A stretch of DNA of 64,000 nt from Clostridium sp. BSD9I1 (GCF_900185645.1 NZ_FYAM01000005.1:96992-160991), one strand, 5' to 3'. Shown: positions 33,611-45,033, counted from the stretch's first letter. Numbers and translations: made by a program. Notes: generated from the letters alone by a model not told the origin.

Positions 33611-35122
33611 TTGGATAGGCGAATAAAAATATTTGATACTACATTAAGAGATGGAGAGCAAACTCCTGGTGTAAATCTTAATGTAAAAGAAAAGGTAATG
33701 ATTGCAAGACAATTGGAAGCCTTAAATGTGGATATCATTGAAGCAGGCTTCCCATTTTCATCTAAAGGAGACTTTGAGGCAGTAAAAGCTATAGCAAAAG
33801 AAATCAAAAAGTCAACTGTAGCAGCATTATGTAGAGCTACTAAGGGTGATATAGATTGTGCATGGGAAGCTGTAAAGGAATCGGCAAAACCTAGAATTCA
33901 TACGTTTATTGCCACGTCCGATATTCATATGCAGCATAAGCTTCAAATGACTAAGGAAGAAGTCTTAAAAAGAGCTGTCCAAATGGTCTCCTATGCTAAA
34001 AGCTTATGTGAAGATATAGAATTTTCAGCTGAGGATGCATATAGAAGTGATCCAAAGTTTTTATGTGAAATTTTTGAAAAAGTTATTAAGGCTGGGGCAA
34101 CAGTGATTAATATACCCGATACAGTGGGATATGCTTTGCCTTCGGATTACTATAAATTTATTGAATATATAATGAAAAATACCAAGGGTATAGAAGCTGT
34201 AGACGTAAGTGTACATTGTCATGATGACTTAGGCCTAGCAGTAGCAAATAGTCTATCAGGAGTTATGGCAGGGGCAACACAGGTAGAATGTGCTATTAAT
34301 GGTTTAGGGGAAAGAGCTGGAAATGCAGCCTTAGAAGAAATAGCTATGGCTATAGACCTTAAAAAAAATTCTTTAGGTGCATTTACTAATATAAATACTA
34401 AGCAAATTTATAGAACGAGCAAGCTTGTAAGTTCCTTAACAGGTGTGAATGTACAGCCTAATAAGTCTATTGTTGGAGGTAATGCTTTTGCTCATGAATC
34501 AGGTATACATCAAGATGGAGTTCTTAAAGAAAAGAGCACCTATGAGATTATTACTCCAGAATCAGTTGGAATAAATAATAATTCAGGTATTGTACTTGGT
34601 AAGCATTCAGGAAAGCATGCCTTTGATAATTATTTAAAGGATATGAATATTGATCTTGATAAGGAAGAATTGGAACATGTCTTTGAAAAATTTAAAGAGT
34701 TAACGGACAAGAAGAAAACCATAACTTCTAAGGATATAGAAGCAATTGTACATGCTAAAAAATACTTCAATGAAACCTATAAGCTTAAATCCTTCCAAAT
34801 AAACACTGGAAACAACATAGTTTGTACAGCAGCAGTAGAAATATTAAAAGGTGAAGAATTATTTACTGAGGTTGCAGTAGGAGATGGCTCTGTAGATGCA
34901 GCATTTAAGGCTGTAGAAAGAACTATAGGTATGAATATAAACCTTAAGGACTACTCTATAGCATCTGTAACTGATGGAAAGGATGCATTGGGAGAGGTAA
35001 CAGTGAAAATAGAAGATGAAAAGGGACATATTTTTGTAGGTAAGGATATTTCGGAAGATGTTATGGAGGCAAGTATACGTTCGTATATAAATGCAATAAA
35101 TAAGATGATTGATGAGAGTTAG
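33611..35122 (+). CDS. leuA: 2-isopropylmalate synthase
   Basis: A 503-residue enzyme joining acetyl-CoA and ketoisovalerate, the first step to leucine. IFDTTLRDGEQTPGVNLN is the catalytic and metal start, SVHCHDDLGLAVANSL carries the metal histidines, and the C-terminal 130 residues form the leucine-binding regulatory domain (NTGNNIVCTAAVEI). I chose TTG 33611 because GGGGAGGGG lies 6-7 bases before it; the frame stays open back to 33545 but that part covers the palindrome. It is 10 bases from cimA, a paralog. Confidence 0.95.
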   Translation: MDRRIKIFDTTLRDGEQTPGVNLNVKEKVMIARQLEALNVDIIEAGFPFSSKGDFEAVKAIAKEIKKSTVAALCRATKGDIDCAWEAVKESAKPRIHTFIATSDIHMQHKLQMTKEEVLKRAVQMVSYAKSLCEDIEFSAEDAYRSDPKFLCEIFEKVIKAGATVINIPDTVGYALPSDYYKFIEYIMKNTKGIEAVDVSVHCHDDLGLAVANSLSGVMAGATQVECAINGLGERAGNAALEEIAMAIDLKKNSLGAFTNINTKQIYRTSKLVSSLTGVNVQPNKSIVGGNAFAHESGIHQDGVLKEKSTYEIITPESVGINNNSGIVLGKHSGKHAFDNYLKDMNIDLDKEELEHVFEKFKELTDKKKTITSKDIEAIVHAKKYFNETYKLKSFQINTGNNIVCTAAVEILKGEELFTEVAVGDGSVDAAFKAVERTIGMNINLKDYSIASVTDGKDALGEVTVKIEDEKGHIFVGKDISEDVMEASIRSYINAINKMIDES

Positions 35123-35131
35123 GTGATAGGT

Positions 35132-36694
35132 ATGAATAAAAGGGTACACATTTATGATAGTACATTAAGGGATGGGGCTCAGGCAGAAGGGATTTCATTT
35201 AGCGTTACTGATAAACTTAAAATCGTAGAAAAGCTAGATAATCTAGGAGTGAGCTATATAGAAGCAGGAAATCCATCATCAAATCCTAAGGATTTAGAAT
35301 TCTTTAAGGAAGTAAAAAAGCTAAATTTAAAAACCTCTAAAATATGTGCCTTTGGAAGTACCAGAAGACCTAATATAAAGGTAGAAGAAGACAAAGAATT
35401 AAGTAGTCTTGTAAAATCCGAAGCTGAGGTTTTAGCTGTATTTGGAAAGGCTTGGAGTTTCCATGTGGAAGAAATAATTAAGACTACCCTAGATGAAAAT
35501 TTGTCAATGATAAGAGATACCATAGAGTATTTAAAGGCCTTAAATAAAGAAGTTGTATTCGATGCAGAACATTTCTTTGATGGCTATAAAAATGATGCTG
35601 AATATGCTTTAAATGTTATAAATACAGCTAAGGAAGCGGGAGCAGATTGGATTGTACTTTGTGATACAAATGGTGGCACCCTGCCTATGGAAGTTCAAAA
35701 GATATTAAATTATGTTGTGAAAGACTTAGAATTTAATAACTTAGGAATACACTGTCATAATGATTTAGGCACTGCTGTAGCTAATTCTTTAATAGCTGTC
35801 CAGTGTGGAGTAGCCCAAGTACAAGGCACTTTTACAGGGGTTGGTGAAAGATGCGGTAATGCAAATTTAAGCACAATTATAGCAAACTTAAATTTAAAAA
35901 TGAAATATGAAGCAATAAAGGATGAAAATTTAGAAAAGCTTATATCCACATATAGATATATTAGCGAGGTAAGTAATGTTACTCCAAATAAATTAGAGCC
36001 CTATGTTGGAAGTTGTGCCTTTGCTCATAAGGGCGGTATGCATATAGATGCTGTTTATAAAAATCCCACATCCTTTGAACACATATCACCGGATTTGGTT
36101 GGTAACGAAAGAAAAATTCTCATGTCTGAGGTTTCTGGAAGAAGTACTATTATGTCTTTTATAAATTCTTTAAATCCCAATATAACAAAAGATTCAGAAG
36201 AAACCAAGGGGATACTGAAAAAGTTGAAGGATTTAGAATACGAAGGATATCAATTTGAAGGGGCGGAGGGTAGTTTTGAACTTTTAGTTAGAAAAGAATT
36301 AGGACTATTTAAGCCATCCTTTCAACTTGTTGAATATAAAGTAATGATGGGAGAATCAGATACAGGAGTTTCCAATGCTTTAGCAACCATGAAAATAATG
36401 GTGAATGGAGTAATGGAAATCACTGCTGCAGAGGGAAATGGTCCAGTAAATGCATTGGATAAAGCCCTTAGAAAAGCACTAACAGTTTTTTATAAGTCTA
36501 TATCAAATATGTATTTAACTGATTATAAAGTTAGAGTTATAGATGGAGATAAGGCTACAGATGCAAAAGTAAGGGTAATAATTACATCTACAGATGGAAG
36601 CTCAATATGGAGTACAGTTGGAGTTTCAAATGACATAATAGAAGCTAGTTTTAAAGCACTAACAGATTCTGTTGAATATAAATTAATTCAGTAA
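35132..36694 (+). CDS. cimA: Citramalate synthase
   Basis: A 520-residue relative of leuA that joins acetyl-CoA with pyruvate to make (R)-citramalate, the threonine-independent route to isoleucine. VHIYDSTLRDGAQAEGISFS with AQ in place of EQTPG is typical of CimA, as are FGSTRRPN, LCDTNGGTLP and GIHCHNDLGTAVANS. The C-terminal domain senses isoleucine. ATG 35132 follows AGGTGATAGG. Its presence and the absence of ilvA in the operon suggest that isoleucine comes from citramalate here. Confidence 0.93.
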   Translation: MNKRVHIYDSTLRDGAQAEGISFSVTDKLKIVEKLDNLGVSYIEAGNPSSNPKDLEFFKEVKKLNLKTSKICAFGSTRRPNIKVEEDKELSSLVKSEAEVLAVFGKAWSFHVEEIIKTTLDENLSMIRDTIEYLKALNKEVVFDAEHFFDGYKNDAEYALNVINTAKEAGADWIVLCDTNGGTLPMEVQKILNYVVKDLEFNNLGIHCHNDLGTAVANSLIAVQCGVAQVQGTFTGVGERCGNANLSTIIANLNLKMKYEAIKDENLEKLISTYRYISEVSNVTPNKLEPYVGSCAFAHKGGMHIDAVYKNPTSFEHISPDLVGNERKILMSEVSGRSTIMSFINSLNPNITKDSEETKGILKKLKDLEYEGYQFEGAEGSFELLVRKELGLFKPSFQLVEYKVMMGESDTGVSNALATMKIMVNGVMEITAAEGNGPVNALDKALRKALTVFYKSISNMYLTDYKVRVIDGDKATDAKVRVIITSTDGSSIWSTVGVSNDIIEASFKALTDSVEYKLIQ

Positions 36695-36711
36695 AAGGGA
36701 GATGACATATT

Positions 36712-37980
36712 ATGAAAAAACCTATGACCATGACACAAAAAATACTTGCAGCTCATGCAGGTTTAGATTATGTACAGCCAGGGCAGTTAATAACAGCAAA
36801 CTTAGATTTAGTTCTAGGAAATGATGTAACAACACCAGTTGCTGTTAAAGCCTTTAACAGCATGAACATTGATAAAGTTTTTGATAAAGATAAGATAGCA
36901 ATAGTGCCTGATCACTTTACTCCTAATAAGGACATAAAATCAGCAGAGCACTGTAAGTTTATTAGAGAATTTGCCTGTGAAAAAGAGATAACAAATTACT
37001 TTGAAATAGGGGAAATGGGAATAGAACATGCCCTAATACCAGAAAAAGGATTAGTAATTCCAGGTGATGTGGTAATTGGAGCAGATTCTCATACTTGTAC
37101 CTATGGAGCATTAGGAGCTTTTTCAACAGGGGTAGGAAGTACTGACATGGCTGTAGGAATGGCAACAGGTAAAGCTTGGTTTAAGGTTCCAGAAGCTATA
37201 AAGTTTGTTTTAAAAGGTAAACTTTCTAAATGGGTTTCGGGTAAGGATTTAATACTTCATATCATAGGTATGATTGGAGTAGATGGTGCACTTTACAAAT
37301 CAATGGAGTTTACTGGAGAAGGAGTAGCAGAGCTTTCAATGGACGGCAGATTTACCATAGCTAATATGGCTATAGAAGCTGGTGCTAAAAATGGAATATT
37401 CCCTGTAGATGAGAAGACTTTAGAATACATAAATGGACGTACAGATAGAAAGCCAACTATATTTGAAGCTGATGAAGATGCAGAGTATAGCGAAGTTTAT
37501 GAAATAGATTTAGGTGCTATAAAGCCTACAGTAGCTTTCCCACATCTACCTGAAAACACTAAAACTATAGATGAAGTTGGAGAAGTGAAAGTCGATCAAG
37601 TAGTAATTGGTTCTTGTACTAATGGAAGAATGGAGGACTTAAGAGTTGCAGCTTCTATATTAAAAGGCAAGAAAGTTAAAAAGGGAATTAGACTTATAGT
37701 ATTCCCAGGAACGCAAAATATATATTTACAGTGCTTAGAAGAAGGATTAGCTAAGATATTTGTAGAGGCAGGAGGAGTATTTAGTACACCAACTTGTGGC
37801 CCTTGTCTTGGAGGACATATGGGGATTTTAGCAGCAGGGGAAAGAGCTATAGCTACTACAAATAGAAACTTTGTTGGAAGAATGGGACATCCGGAAAGTG
37901 AAGTGTATTTAGCAAGCCCAGCAGTAGCTGCAGCATCTGCCATAGCAGGAAAAATCGTATCACCAGAGGAGGGAATATAG
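36712..37980 (+). CDS. leuC: 3-isopropylmalate dehydratase large subunit
   Basis: A 422-residue aconitase-family subunit of the short HacA/LeuC type. [37 protein letters not shown] and [14 protein letters not shown] carry the three cysteines of the 4Fe-4S cluster. It isomerises isopropylmalate and probably also citramalate, serving both leucine and isoleucine. The stop is directly followed by the leuD ATG, so the subunits are translationally coupled. Confidence 0.96.
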   Translation: MKKPMTMTQKILAAHAGLDYVQPGQLITANLDLVLGNDVTTPVAVKAFNSMNIDKVFDKDKIAIVPDHFTPNKDIKSAEHCKFIREFACEKEITNYFEIGEMGIEHALIPEKGLVIPGDVVIGADSHTCTYGALGAFSTGVGSTDMAVGMATGKAWFKVPEAIKFVLKGKLSKWVSGKDLILHIIGMIGVDGALYKSMEFTGEGVAELSMDGRFTIANMAIEAGAKNGIFPVDEKTLEYINGRTDRKPTIFEADEDAEYSEVYEIDLGAIKPTVAFPHLPENTKTIDEVGEVKVDQVVIGSCTNGRMEDLRVAASILKGKKVKKGIRLIVFPGTQNIYLQCLEEGLAKIFVEAGGVFSTPTCGPCLGGHMGILAAGERAIATTNRNFVGRMGHPESEVYLASPAVAAASAIAGKIVSPEEGI

Positions 37981-38472
37981 ATGCAGGCATTAGGTAAAGT
38001 TTTAAAATACGGAGATAATATAGATACTGACGTTATAATACCGGCTAGATATTTAAATACATCTGTTCCAGAGGAATTAGCAAAATATTGTATGGAAGAT
38101 TTGGATAAAGACTTTTTGAGAAAGTTAAACCAAGGAGACATTGTAGTTGCAGGTAAAAATTTTGGATGCGGATCTTCAAGAGAACATGCTCCAATATGTA
38201 TAAAAGCAGCTGGAGTTTCTTGTGTAATAGCAAAAAGTTTTGCAAGAATATTTTATAGAAACTCAGTAAATATAGGTTTCCCGATACTTGAATGTGAGGA
38301 AGCTGTAAATGCTGCAGAAAACGGGCATGAGTTAGAAGTGGATTTTGAAAAAGGAATAATAAAAAATATTACATTAGATAAGGAATACCAGGCACAGGCC
38401 TTTCCTGAATTTATGTTAAATATAATGAAAAATGATGGATTAGCAAACTGCGTAAATAAAGGATTATTTTAA
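37981..38472 (+). CDS. leuD: 3-isopropylmalate dehydratase small subunit
   Basis: A 163-residue swivelling-domain subunit. [16 protein letters not shown] near the start and [16 protein letters not shown] near residue 60 are diagnostic. It starts on the base after the leuC stop, with its ribosome site GAGGAGGG in the last leuC codons, which fits equal production of the two subunits. The length is normal for the type that partners a 420-residue LeuC. Confidence 0.96.
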   Translation: MQALGKVLKYGDNIDTDVIIPARYLNTSVPEELAKYCMEDLDKDFLRKLNQGDIVVAGKNFGCGSSREHAPICIKAAGVSCVIAKSFARIFYRNSVNIGFPILECEEAVNAAENGHELEVDFEKGIIKNITLDKEYQAQAFPEFMLNIMKNDGLANCVNKGLF

Positions 38473-38489
38473 TTTAGGGAGGGACAAAC

Positions 38490-39563
38490 ATGAAAGAATT
38501 TAAAATAGCAGTTGTACCAGGAGATGGTATAGGCGTTGAAATAACAAAAGAGGCTTTAAAAGTTTTAGATAAAATATCAGAAAAGTATAGTACAAAATTT
38601 AATTATGTGGATTTGAAAGCAGGAGGATGTGCCATAGATGCTTATGGAGAAGCTCTTCCAAAGGAAACTTTACTAAAAGCCAAAGAATGTGATGCATTAT
38701 TTTTAGGAGCAGTTGGAGGGCCGCAGTGGGATCACCTTCCAGGAGATCAAAGACCTGAAAAAGCCCTTCTAGGACTAAGATCAGGATTAGGACTTTATGC
38801 AAATTTGAGACCAGCAAAGGTTTTTGAAGAACTAAAATCAGCATCTCCTCTCAAAAATGCACTAGTAGAAAAAGGAATAGATCTTTTAGTTGTAAGAGAA
38901 TTAATAGGTGGAATTTACTTTGGTAAGAGAGATACGGTAGTTGAAAACGGAGTGGAAACAGCCTATGATACAGAAAGCTATAATGTAGATGAAATAAAAA
39001 GAATTGCTCATGTAGCTTTCAAATCAGCAATGAAAAGAAGAAAGAAAGTTACTTCTATAGATAAAGCAAATATTTTAGATGCTTCAAGACTTTGGAGAAA
39101 AGTTGTAATAGAGGTTTCAAGGGAATATCCAGAAGTTGAATTAAATCATATGTATGTTGATAATGCAGCTATGCAGCTTGTACGCGATCCTTCACAGTTT
39201 GATGTAATGCTTACAAATAATATCTTTGGAGATATATTATCTGATGAAGCTTCTATGCTTACAGGATCAATAGGAATGCTTGCATCATCAAGTGTTGGAG
39301 AAGGTAGCTACGGAATGTATGAACCTATTCATGGTTCTGCGCCAGATATAGCAGGCAAAAATATAGCAAATCCACTAGCACAAATACTTTCAGCAGCTAT
39401 GATGCTTGATTATTCATTTAATATGACAGAAGCGGCAAAGGATATACAAAATGCAGTTAAAAATGTTCTAGCAAAAGGTTATAGAACTTCAGATATATGG
39501 ACAGAAGGTATGACAAAGGTTGGAACAAAGGAAATGGGAGAACTTGTTTTATCAGAAATCTAA
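38490..39563 (+). CDS. leuB: 3-isopropylmalate dehydrogenase
   Basis: A 357-residue NAD-dependent enzyme giving ketoisocaproate for leucine, and probably acting on methylmalate for isoleucine. [13 protein letters not shown] at the start, [28 protein letters not shown] and the nucleotide loop [18 protein letters not shown] are all present. AGGGAGGG precedes the ATG, and the gene sits 17 bases after leuD. Confidence 0.97.
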   Translation: MKEFKIAVVPGDGIGVEITKEALKVLDKISEKYSTKFNYVDLKAGGCAIDAYGEALPKETLLKAKECDALFLGAVGGPQWDHLPGDQRPEKALLGLRSGLGLYANLRPAKVFEELKSASPLKNALVEKGIDLLVVRELIGGIYFGKRDTVVENGVETAYDTESYNVDEIKRIAHVAFKSAMKRRKKVTSIDKANILDASRLWRKVVIEVSREYPEVELNHMYVDNAAMQLVRDPSQFDVMLTNNIFGDILSDEASMLTGSIGMLASSSVGEGSYGMYEPIHGSAPDIAGKNIANPLAQILSAAMMLDYSFNMTEAAKDIQNAVKNVLAKGYRTSDIWTEGMTKVGTKEMGELVLSEI

Positions 39564-39575
39564 GGAGGGATTTGC

Positions 39576-41237
39576 ATGAAATCAGATGCATGTAGAAAAG
39601 GCTTAGAAAAGGCACCTCATCGTTCTCTTTTTAAAGCTCTGGGTTTTATAGATGAAGAGATGGATAGACCACTTATAGGTATTGCAAATTCCTATAGTGA
39701 AATAGTGCCGGGACATATGAATTTAGATAAAATTGCTCAAGCTGTTAAAGATGGAATAAGACTTGCAGGGGGAGTACCTGTTGAATTTAGTACTATAGCT
39801 GTATGTGACGGAATAGCTATGAATCATAAGGGAATGAGCTATTCCCTTCCTTCTAGACAAATAATTGCTGATAGTGTTGAAATTGTTGCAAACGCCCATT
39901 CCTTTGATGGATTAGTTTTACTTCCTAACTGTGATAAGGTGGTTCCAGGTATGATTATGGCAGCAGCAAGGGTTAATATACCTTCAATACTTGTAAGTGG
40001 TGGCCCTATGCTGGCTGGAAAAACTAATGGAAAAACAACTGATTTAAGTGCTATGTTCGAAGCAGTAGGATCAGTTAAAGCTGGAAAAATGACTGAGGAA
40101 GAACTACTTGAAATGGAAGATACCGCATGCCCTGGCTGTGGTTCCTGCTCTGGAATGTTTACAGCAAATTCTATGAATTGCTTATCAGAAGTTTTAGGAA
40201 TGGCGCTTCCATACAATGGAACCATACCAGCAGTTTTTGCAGAAAGATTAAGACTTGCAAAAAAGACAGGAATGAAAATTGTAGAGCTTGTTAAAAAAGG
40301 CGTTAAGCCATCTGAAATTTTAACAAAGGATGCATTTATGAATGCAGTAACTGTAGATATGGCATTAGGATGCTCTACTAATTCACTGCTTCACCTACCA
40401 GCAATAGCAAAAGAAGTATCAGTAGAAATAAATTTTGATAAAGTTAACGAAATAAGTAATAAAACTCCAAACCTATGTAGACTTAGTCCAGCAGGGCATC
40501 ATCATATAGAGGATTTGCATATGGCAGGAGGAGTGCCAGCGGTAATCAATTTACTAGCTAGTAAAAATCTTATAAATAAGGATTGTTTAACTGTAACAAC
40601 AGCAAGTATTTATGAAAATGTAAAGAATGCAAAAGTTAAAAACAATGAAGTAATAAGGGATATTGATGCTCCTTACAGCAGTACTGGAGGACTTGTGGTA
40701 CTTAAGGGAAGTTTAGCACCAGATGGAGCTGTTGTAAAAAAATCTGCTATGGCACCAGAAATGATGAAGCATACGGGAAAAGCTAGAGTGTTTGATAGTG
40801 AAGAAGAAGTAGCAGAAGCAATAATGGGTGGAGAAATAAATCACGGTGATGTAGTGGTAATAAGGTATGAAGGACCTAAGGGTGGCCCTGGAATGAGAGA
40901 GATGTTATCGCCTACAGCTCTCTTAGCAGGCATGGGATATGATAAAACTGTGGCTCTTATAACAGATGGAAGATTCTCAGGAGCAACAAGAGGAGCTGCT
41001 ATAGGCCATGTTTCACCAGAAGCTGCAGAAGGTGGGCCAATAGCATTGGTTAAAGAAGGAGATCTCATTGAAATAGATATAGAAAATAAGAAATTAAATC
41101 TATTAGTAGATGAAGAAGAGTTACAAAAGAGAAAACCTCAGGGGAAGATGAAGTCTGTAGAAGGATACTTAAAAATTTATAGAAAATTAGTATCCTCAGC
41201 CTGCAAAGGAGCGGTTTTTGAAGATGTAAAGGAGTGA
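39576..41237 (+). CDS. ilvD: Dihydroxy-acid dehydratase
   Basis: A 553-residue iron-sulfur enzyme removing water from dihydroxy acids in valine and isoleucine synthesis. Cluster cysteines are in [30 protein letters not shown] and [19 protein letters not shown] [13 protein letters not shown] and [10 protein letters not shown] lie near the C-terminus. GAGGGA precedes the ATG. Its last codons overlap the ribosome site of ilvB. Confidence 0.97.
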   Translation: MKSDACRKGLEKAPHRSLFKALGFIDEEMDRPLIGIANSYSEIVPGHMNLDKIAQAVKDGIRLAGGVPVEFSTIAVCDGIAMNHKGMSYSLPSRQIIADSVEIVANAHSFDGLVLLPNCDKVVPGMIMAAARVNIPSILVSGGPMLAGKTNGKTTDLSAMFEAVGSVKAGKMTEEELLEMEDTACPGCGSCSGMFTANSMNCLSEVLGMALPYNGTIPAVFAERLRLAKKTGMKIVELVKKGVKPSEILTKDAFMNAVTVDMALGCSTNSLLHLPAIAKEVSVEINFDKVNEISNKTPNLCRLSPAGHHHIEDLHMAGGVPAVINLLASKNLINKDCLTVTTASIYENVKNAKVKNNEVIRDIDAPYSSTGGLVVLKGSLAPDGAVVKKSAMAPEMMKHTGKARVFDSEEEVAEAIMGGEINHGDVVVIRYEGPKGGPGMREMLSPTALLAGMGYDKTVALITDGRFSGATRGAAIGHVSPEAAEGGPIALVKEGDLIEIDIENKKLNLLVDEEELQKRKPQGKMKSVEGYLKIYRKLVSSACKGAVFEDVKE

Positions 41238-41242
41238 TAAAT

Positions 41243-42910
41243 TTGGAGTATACAGGTGCCAGGATTATACTTGAATGCTTAAAAGAACAAGGAGTCGATA
41301 CTATTTTTGGATATCCAGGAGGAGCAGTGCTGAATATATATGATGAGTTATATTCCTTTGATGGTATAACTCATATACGTACAGCCCATGAACAGGGATC
41401 TGCGCATGCTGCAGATGGGTATGCAAGAGCTACGGGAAAGGTAGGAGTATGTATTGCTACCTCAGGTCCTGGAGCTACAAATCTTGTAACAGGAATTGCT
41501 AATGCCTATATGGACTCTGTTCCTATGGTAGCAATAACAGGCCAAGTGCCCACAAGCTTAATTGGAAAGGACTCCTTTCAGGAAGTTGATATACTGGATA
41601 TTACAATGCCTATAACTAAACACAATTTTATTGTTAAAAATGTAGAGGACTTAGCACCTGTAATGAGAAAGGCCTTTTCAATTGCAAAACATGGAAGACC
41701 AGGACCGGTTTTAGTAGATATACCTAAAGATATAACTGCAGCAATATGTGAATATACGCCATTAGAATTAATAGAGTATGTTAATAATAAACCCATTAAT
41801 GAAGATGAAGTAGAAAATGCAGTAGAAATAATAAATAAAAGTAAGAAGCCCGTTATTATAGTAGGAGGGGGATGTAATATTTCGGATGCTCAAGAAGAGC
41901 TTCAAGAATTTCAAAATAAACTAAAATCTCCTGTTTGCTCTACAATGATGGGACTTGGATCCTTCGATGGAACACATCCTATGTTTACTGGAATGGTTGG
42001 AATGCATGGAACTTTGGCATCTAATAAATGTATTTGCGAGAGTGATCTTATAATAGCTGTTGGAGCTAGATTTAGTGATAGAGTTATAAGTAATGCAAAC
42101 ACCTTTGCAAAAGATACAAAAGTAATACATTTAGACATAGATGAAGCTGAAGTAGGGAAAAACATCGAAGCTAATTCGTGGATTATAGGGAATATCTCAG
42201 ATATACTTACAAAATTAAATAATAGGCTAGAGGAAAGAAAAGAAACTGAATGGACAAAATTTGCTTTAAATCTAATAAACAAGGATGAAAGAAAAACTTT
42301 AAGGATAAATCCTAAAGATTCAGTAAATCCTGTTTATCTTATAAGAAAACTGTATGAGCTTACAAAGGGAGAGGCTATTATAACCACAGAAGTTGGACAA
42401 AATCAAATATGGGCAACTCAAGGGTATATATATAAGAAACCAAAAACCTTTATAACATCGGGCGGCCTTGGAACTATGGGATATGGCTTTGGTGCCGCTA
42501 TAGGTGCCAGCATGGGTAAAAAGACAGCTGTGTTTGATATAGCGGGGGATGGAAGTTTTAAAATGAACTGTAATGAACTAGCTACAGTGGTGGAATATAA
42601 TATACCGGTTAAAATAATAGTACTCAATAACGGCGTTTTGGGAATGGTAAGACAATGGCAAAACCTTTTTTATGAAAAGAGATTTTCACAAACTACGTCT
42701 GAAAAAAGAGTAAACTTTGCTAAAATAAGTGAAGCTTACGGTGCGCTAGGAATTAGCATAAATACAAATGAAGAAGTAGAAAATGCACTAAAAATGGCCA
42801 TAGAATATGATGGACCAGTTGTAGTAGATTGTCTTGTAGACAAAGATGCCATGGCTGTACCTATAGTACCTCCAGGAGCTGATATAGAAGAAATGATGAT
42901 ATTGGATTGA
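41243..42910 (+). CDS. ilvB: Acetolactate synthase large (catalytic) subunit
   Basis: A 555-residue thiamine diphosphate enzyme. FGYPGGAVLNIYDEL with HEQGSAHAADGYARATGK gives the activating glutamate; GDGSFKMNCNELATVVEYN is the cofactor motif. It condenses pyruvate to acetolactate together with IlvN. I chose TTG 41243, 8 bases after AAAGGAG; an in-frame GTG at 41234 overlaps that site. It ends the operon and is followed by three hairpins. Having ilvN first and ilvB last in a nine-gene operon is unusual compared with the common ilvBN pair. Confidence 0.96.
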   Translation: MEYTGARIILECLKEQGVDTIFGYPGGAVLNIYDELYSFDGITHIRTAHEQGSAHAADGYARATGKVGVCIATSGPGATNLVTGIANAYMDSVPMVAITGQVPTSLIGKDSFQEVDILDITMPITKHNFIVKNVEDLAPVMRKAFSIAKHGRPGPVLVDIPKDITAAICEYTPLELIEYVNNKPINEDEVENAVEIINKSKKPVIIVGGGCNISDAQEELQEFQNKLKSPVCSTMMGLGSFDGTHPMFTGMVGMHGTLASNKCICESDLIIAVGARFSDRVISNANTFAKDTKVIHLDIDEAEVGKNIEANSWIIGNISDILTKLNNRLEERKETEWTKFALNLINKDERKTLRINPKDSVNPVYLIRKLYELTKGEAIITTEVGQNQIWATQGYIYKKPKTFITSGGLGTMGYGFGAAIGASMGKKTAVFDIAGDGSFKMNCNELATVVEYNIPVKIIVLNNGVLGMVRQWQNLFYEKRFSQTTSEKRVNFAKISEAYGALGISINTNEEVENALKMAIEYDGPVVVDCLVDKDAMAVPIVPPGADIEEMMILD

Positions 42911-42914
42911 AGCA

Positions 42915-43031
42915 AGTTCTTAGTTCAGATGGGAATTCTTTTATCACATCTGAATTTTAGAACTGCAAATGCATGACTTAGTTGGCGTTGAGCTCCTGCT
43001 TAGAAAGTAGGAGACTTACGCCAAGTTAGTC
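42915..43031 (+). other. Two long hairpins after ilvB, possible small RNA or element relic
   Basis: AGTTCT-TAGTTCAGATG (42915-42931) pairs with CATCTGAATTTTAGAACT (42947-42964). Next, GACTTAGTTGGCGT (42975-42988) pairs with ACGCCAAGTTAGTC (43018-43031) around a second stem CTCCTGCTT/AAGTAGGAG (42993-43001 with 43005-43013). The second fold, GGCGTTGAG-stem-GACTTACGCC, recalls hairpins at the ends of IS200/IS605-type elements, but no transposase frame is near. It could also be the 3' region of the operon message. Confidence 0.5.
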
Positions 43032-43061
43032 AGGTGAAGAAAATATAACCTCTTTAGAAGG

Positions 43062-43087
43062 AGGCTCCTTAAGGGGCCTTTTTTTTA
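43062..43087 (+). terminator. Terminator of the ilv-leu operon
   Basis: AGGCTCC (43062-43068) pairs with GGGGCCT (43073-43079) around TTAA, followed by a run of eight T. Confidence 0.9.
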
Positions 43088-43244
43088 TACGAAAATTAAC
43101 TGTGGCTTATTTTGTGAATTTACAGCTGAAATATTCGAAATTTTCTTTCATGTTGAAGGGATTTTTACTAGCTGTATAGAAATAATACTTAACATAATTC
43201 ATTTTGAATATTGTTCTAACTAGAGGGTGGGAGGGGTAGTTAAG

Positions 43245-44909
43245 ATGTATGAGGATGAAAATGTAAACCTTTTAAAGAAGCGTATTGAGGAATTGGAAAA
43301 AAGATTAGAAGAAACAGAGACTAAATTACGAAAGAGTGAATACTTATTTAAAAGTGTCATTGGGTTGTCGCCTATTTGTACTTATATTCATAGGGGAGAT
43401 GAGTTATATTACACAAATAAAGCTGGAGCTAAACTAGCAGGTACGGATAATCCGAAAGAACTCATAGGAAAGTCTATAAACTCCATAATAAATAATCATC
43501 CTGATTACAATGATATAGTGAAGGAGAGGATAGAAACATTACTTAGTAATGAAACCAGCGTACCCTACATGGAACAAAAACTTATAAAAAATGATGGCAC
43601 TACAATGTATGCTGAAATTGCAGGTGTCTCTTTTATGTGTGATGATGTCATGAATTTATTAACTGTAATTCGAGATGTAACAAAAAGAGTAGAGTTAGAG
43701 CATGCTTTTAGGGAAAGGGAAGAACTTTTTAGAGGTATTTTTGAAAATGCAGCTGTGGGTATGGCCCTAGTAGATTTAAAAGGTAAGGCTATAAAGGTTA
43801 ATAGCTCAATATGTGAAATTATGGGTTATTCTGAATATGAGCTGCTTGGAAAAACCGTTCATGATGTAACTCATCCAGAAGATATAAATAAAGAGTTAGA
43901 TAATGCACATAAGTTATTAGAAAATAAAATACACTGCTATCATATGGAAAAACGATATTTTCATAAGGATGGCCGCATTATATGGAGTATTCTAAGTGTT
44001 TCATTAATAAGAAATAAACAGGGAGAACCTTTGTATTTTATATGTCAAATTCAGGATATAACCAATATAAAGCAGGCAAAAGAGGCTTTAGAATACGATA
44101 AGTTGAAAACAGAATTTTTTGCGAATATATCTCATGAATTAAGAACTCCTATAAATATAATTTATAGTTCAATACAACTCTTAAATATGTATATGGAAAA
44201 TAATCAATTGTCAGGTAACGCAAGTAAAGTTAAAGGATATTTAGATATAATGAAACAAAATTGTGGTAGGACCATAAGACTAGTCAACAATCTCATTGAT
44301 ACCACTAAAATGGATACAAATTTTTATAATTTAAATTTACAAAACCATGATATAGTAAAAATTATCGAGGATATTACATTATCTACTGCGGAGTATATAC
44401 AGGATAAAGGAATAGATATAATTTTTGATACAGATATAGAAGAAAAAATAGTTGCCTGTGATGCAGATAAGATTGAAAGAATTATGCTCAATTTACTTTC
44501 TAATGCAGTTAAGTTTACAGAAAAAAGTGGGAAAATTAATGTATCACTGCAGGCTAAGAAAAAACACATTAAGGTTTGTGTAAAGGATAATGGTATAGGT
44601 ATTCAGGATGATAAAATTGATTTGATCTTTGAGAGGTTTGGACAAGTAGATAGATCTCTTGTGAGAAGTCATGAAGGAAGCGGAATAGGATTATGTCTAG
44701 TTAAGTCTTTTGTAGAAATGCATGGAGGAGAAATAACAGTTAAAAGTAAATATGGACACGGAAGTGAATTTATTGTTAAGTTACCTACGAAAGTTATTGA
44801 GGAAGAAAAACTACAGGAAAAATGTGAAGAATTAAGTAAAAAAACAAAGGGTAACTTTAATAACCATATAGAAAGAGTAAATATTGAGTTTTCAGATATA
44901 TATTTATAG
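43245..44909 (+). CDS. Soluble PAS-PAS histidine kinase
   Basis: A 554-residue cytoplasmic kinase with no membrane helix. A short coiled coil (LLKKRIEELEKRLEETETKL) precedes two PAS domains (about 35-155 and 160-285). HisKA carries the phospho-histidine in FFANISHELRTPINI; the ATPase domain has LLSNAVKFTE, VKDNGIGI and GSGIGLCLVKSFVEMHGG. ATG 43245 follows GGGAGGGG. It has no partner regulator adjacent; orphan kinases of this kind in clostridia may feed Spo0A, but that is inference. Its last residues (IERVNIEFSDIYL) recur in the relic at 21092. Confidence 0.92.
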   Translation: MYEDENVNLLKKRIEELEKRLEETETKLRKSEYLFKSVIGLSPICTYIHRGDELYYTNKAGAKLAGTDNPKELIGKSINSIINNHPDYNDIVKERIETLLSNETSVPYMEQKLIKNDGTTMYAEIAGVSFMCDDVMNLLTVIRDVTKRVELEHAFREREELFRGIFENAAVGMALVDLKGKAIKVNSSICEIMGYSEYELLGKTVHDVTHPEDINKELDNAHKLLENKIHCYHMEKRYFHKDGRIIWSILSVSLIRNKQGEPLYFICQIQDITNIKQAKEALEYDKLKTEFFANISHELRTPINIIYSSIQLLNMYMENNQLSGNASKVKGYLDIMKQNCGRTIRLVNNLIDTTKMDTNFYNLNLQNHDIVKIIEDITLSTAEYIQDKGIDIIFDTDIEEKIVACDADKIERIMLNLLSNAVKFTEKSGKINVSLQAKKKHIKVCVKDNGIGIQDDKIDLIFERFGQVDRSLVRSHEGSGIGLCLVKSFVEMHGGEITVKSKYGHGSEFIVKLPTKVIEEEKLQEKCEELSKKTKGNFNNHIERVNIEFSDIYL

Positions 44910-45033
44910 AAAATCCATTTCTGGAGGCCGCTATGATTTTTCCTTTTCACAAACTTATCACAATTAACACAAGTTTTAATCATATTATTTTATTAATATA
45001 ATCTTATACAAAATGTGTAGGAGGTTATTAATA

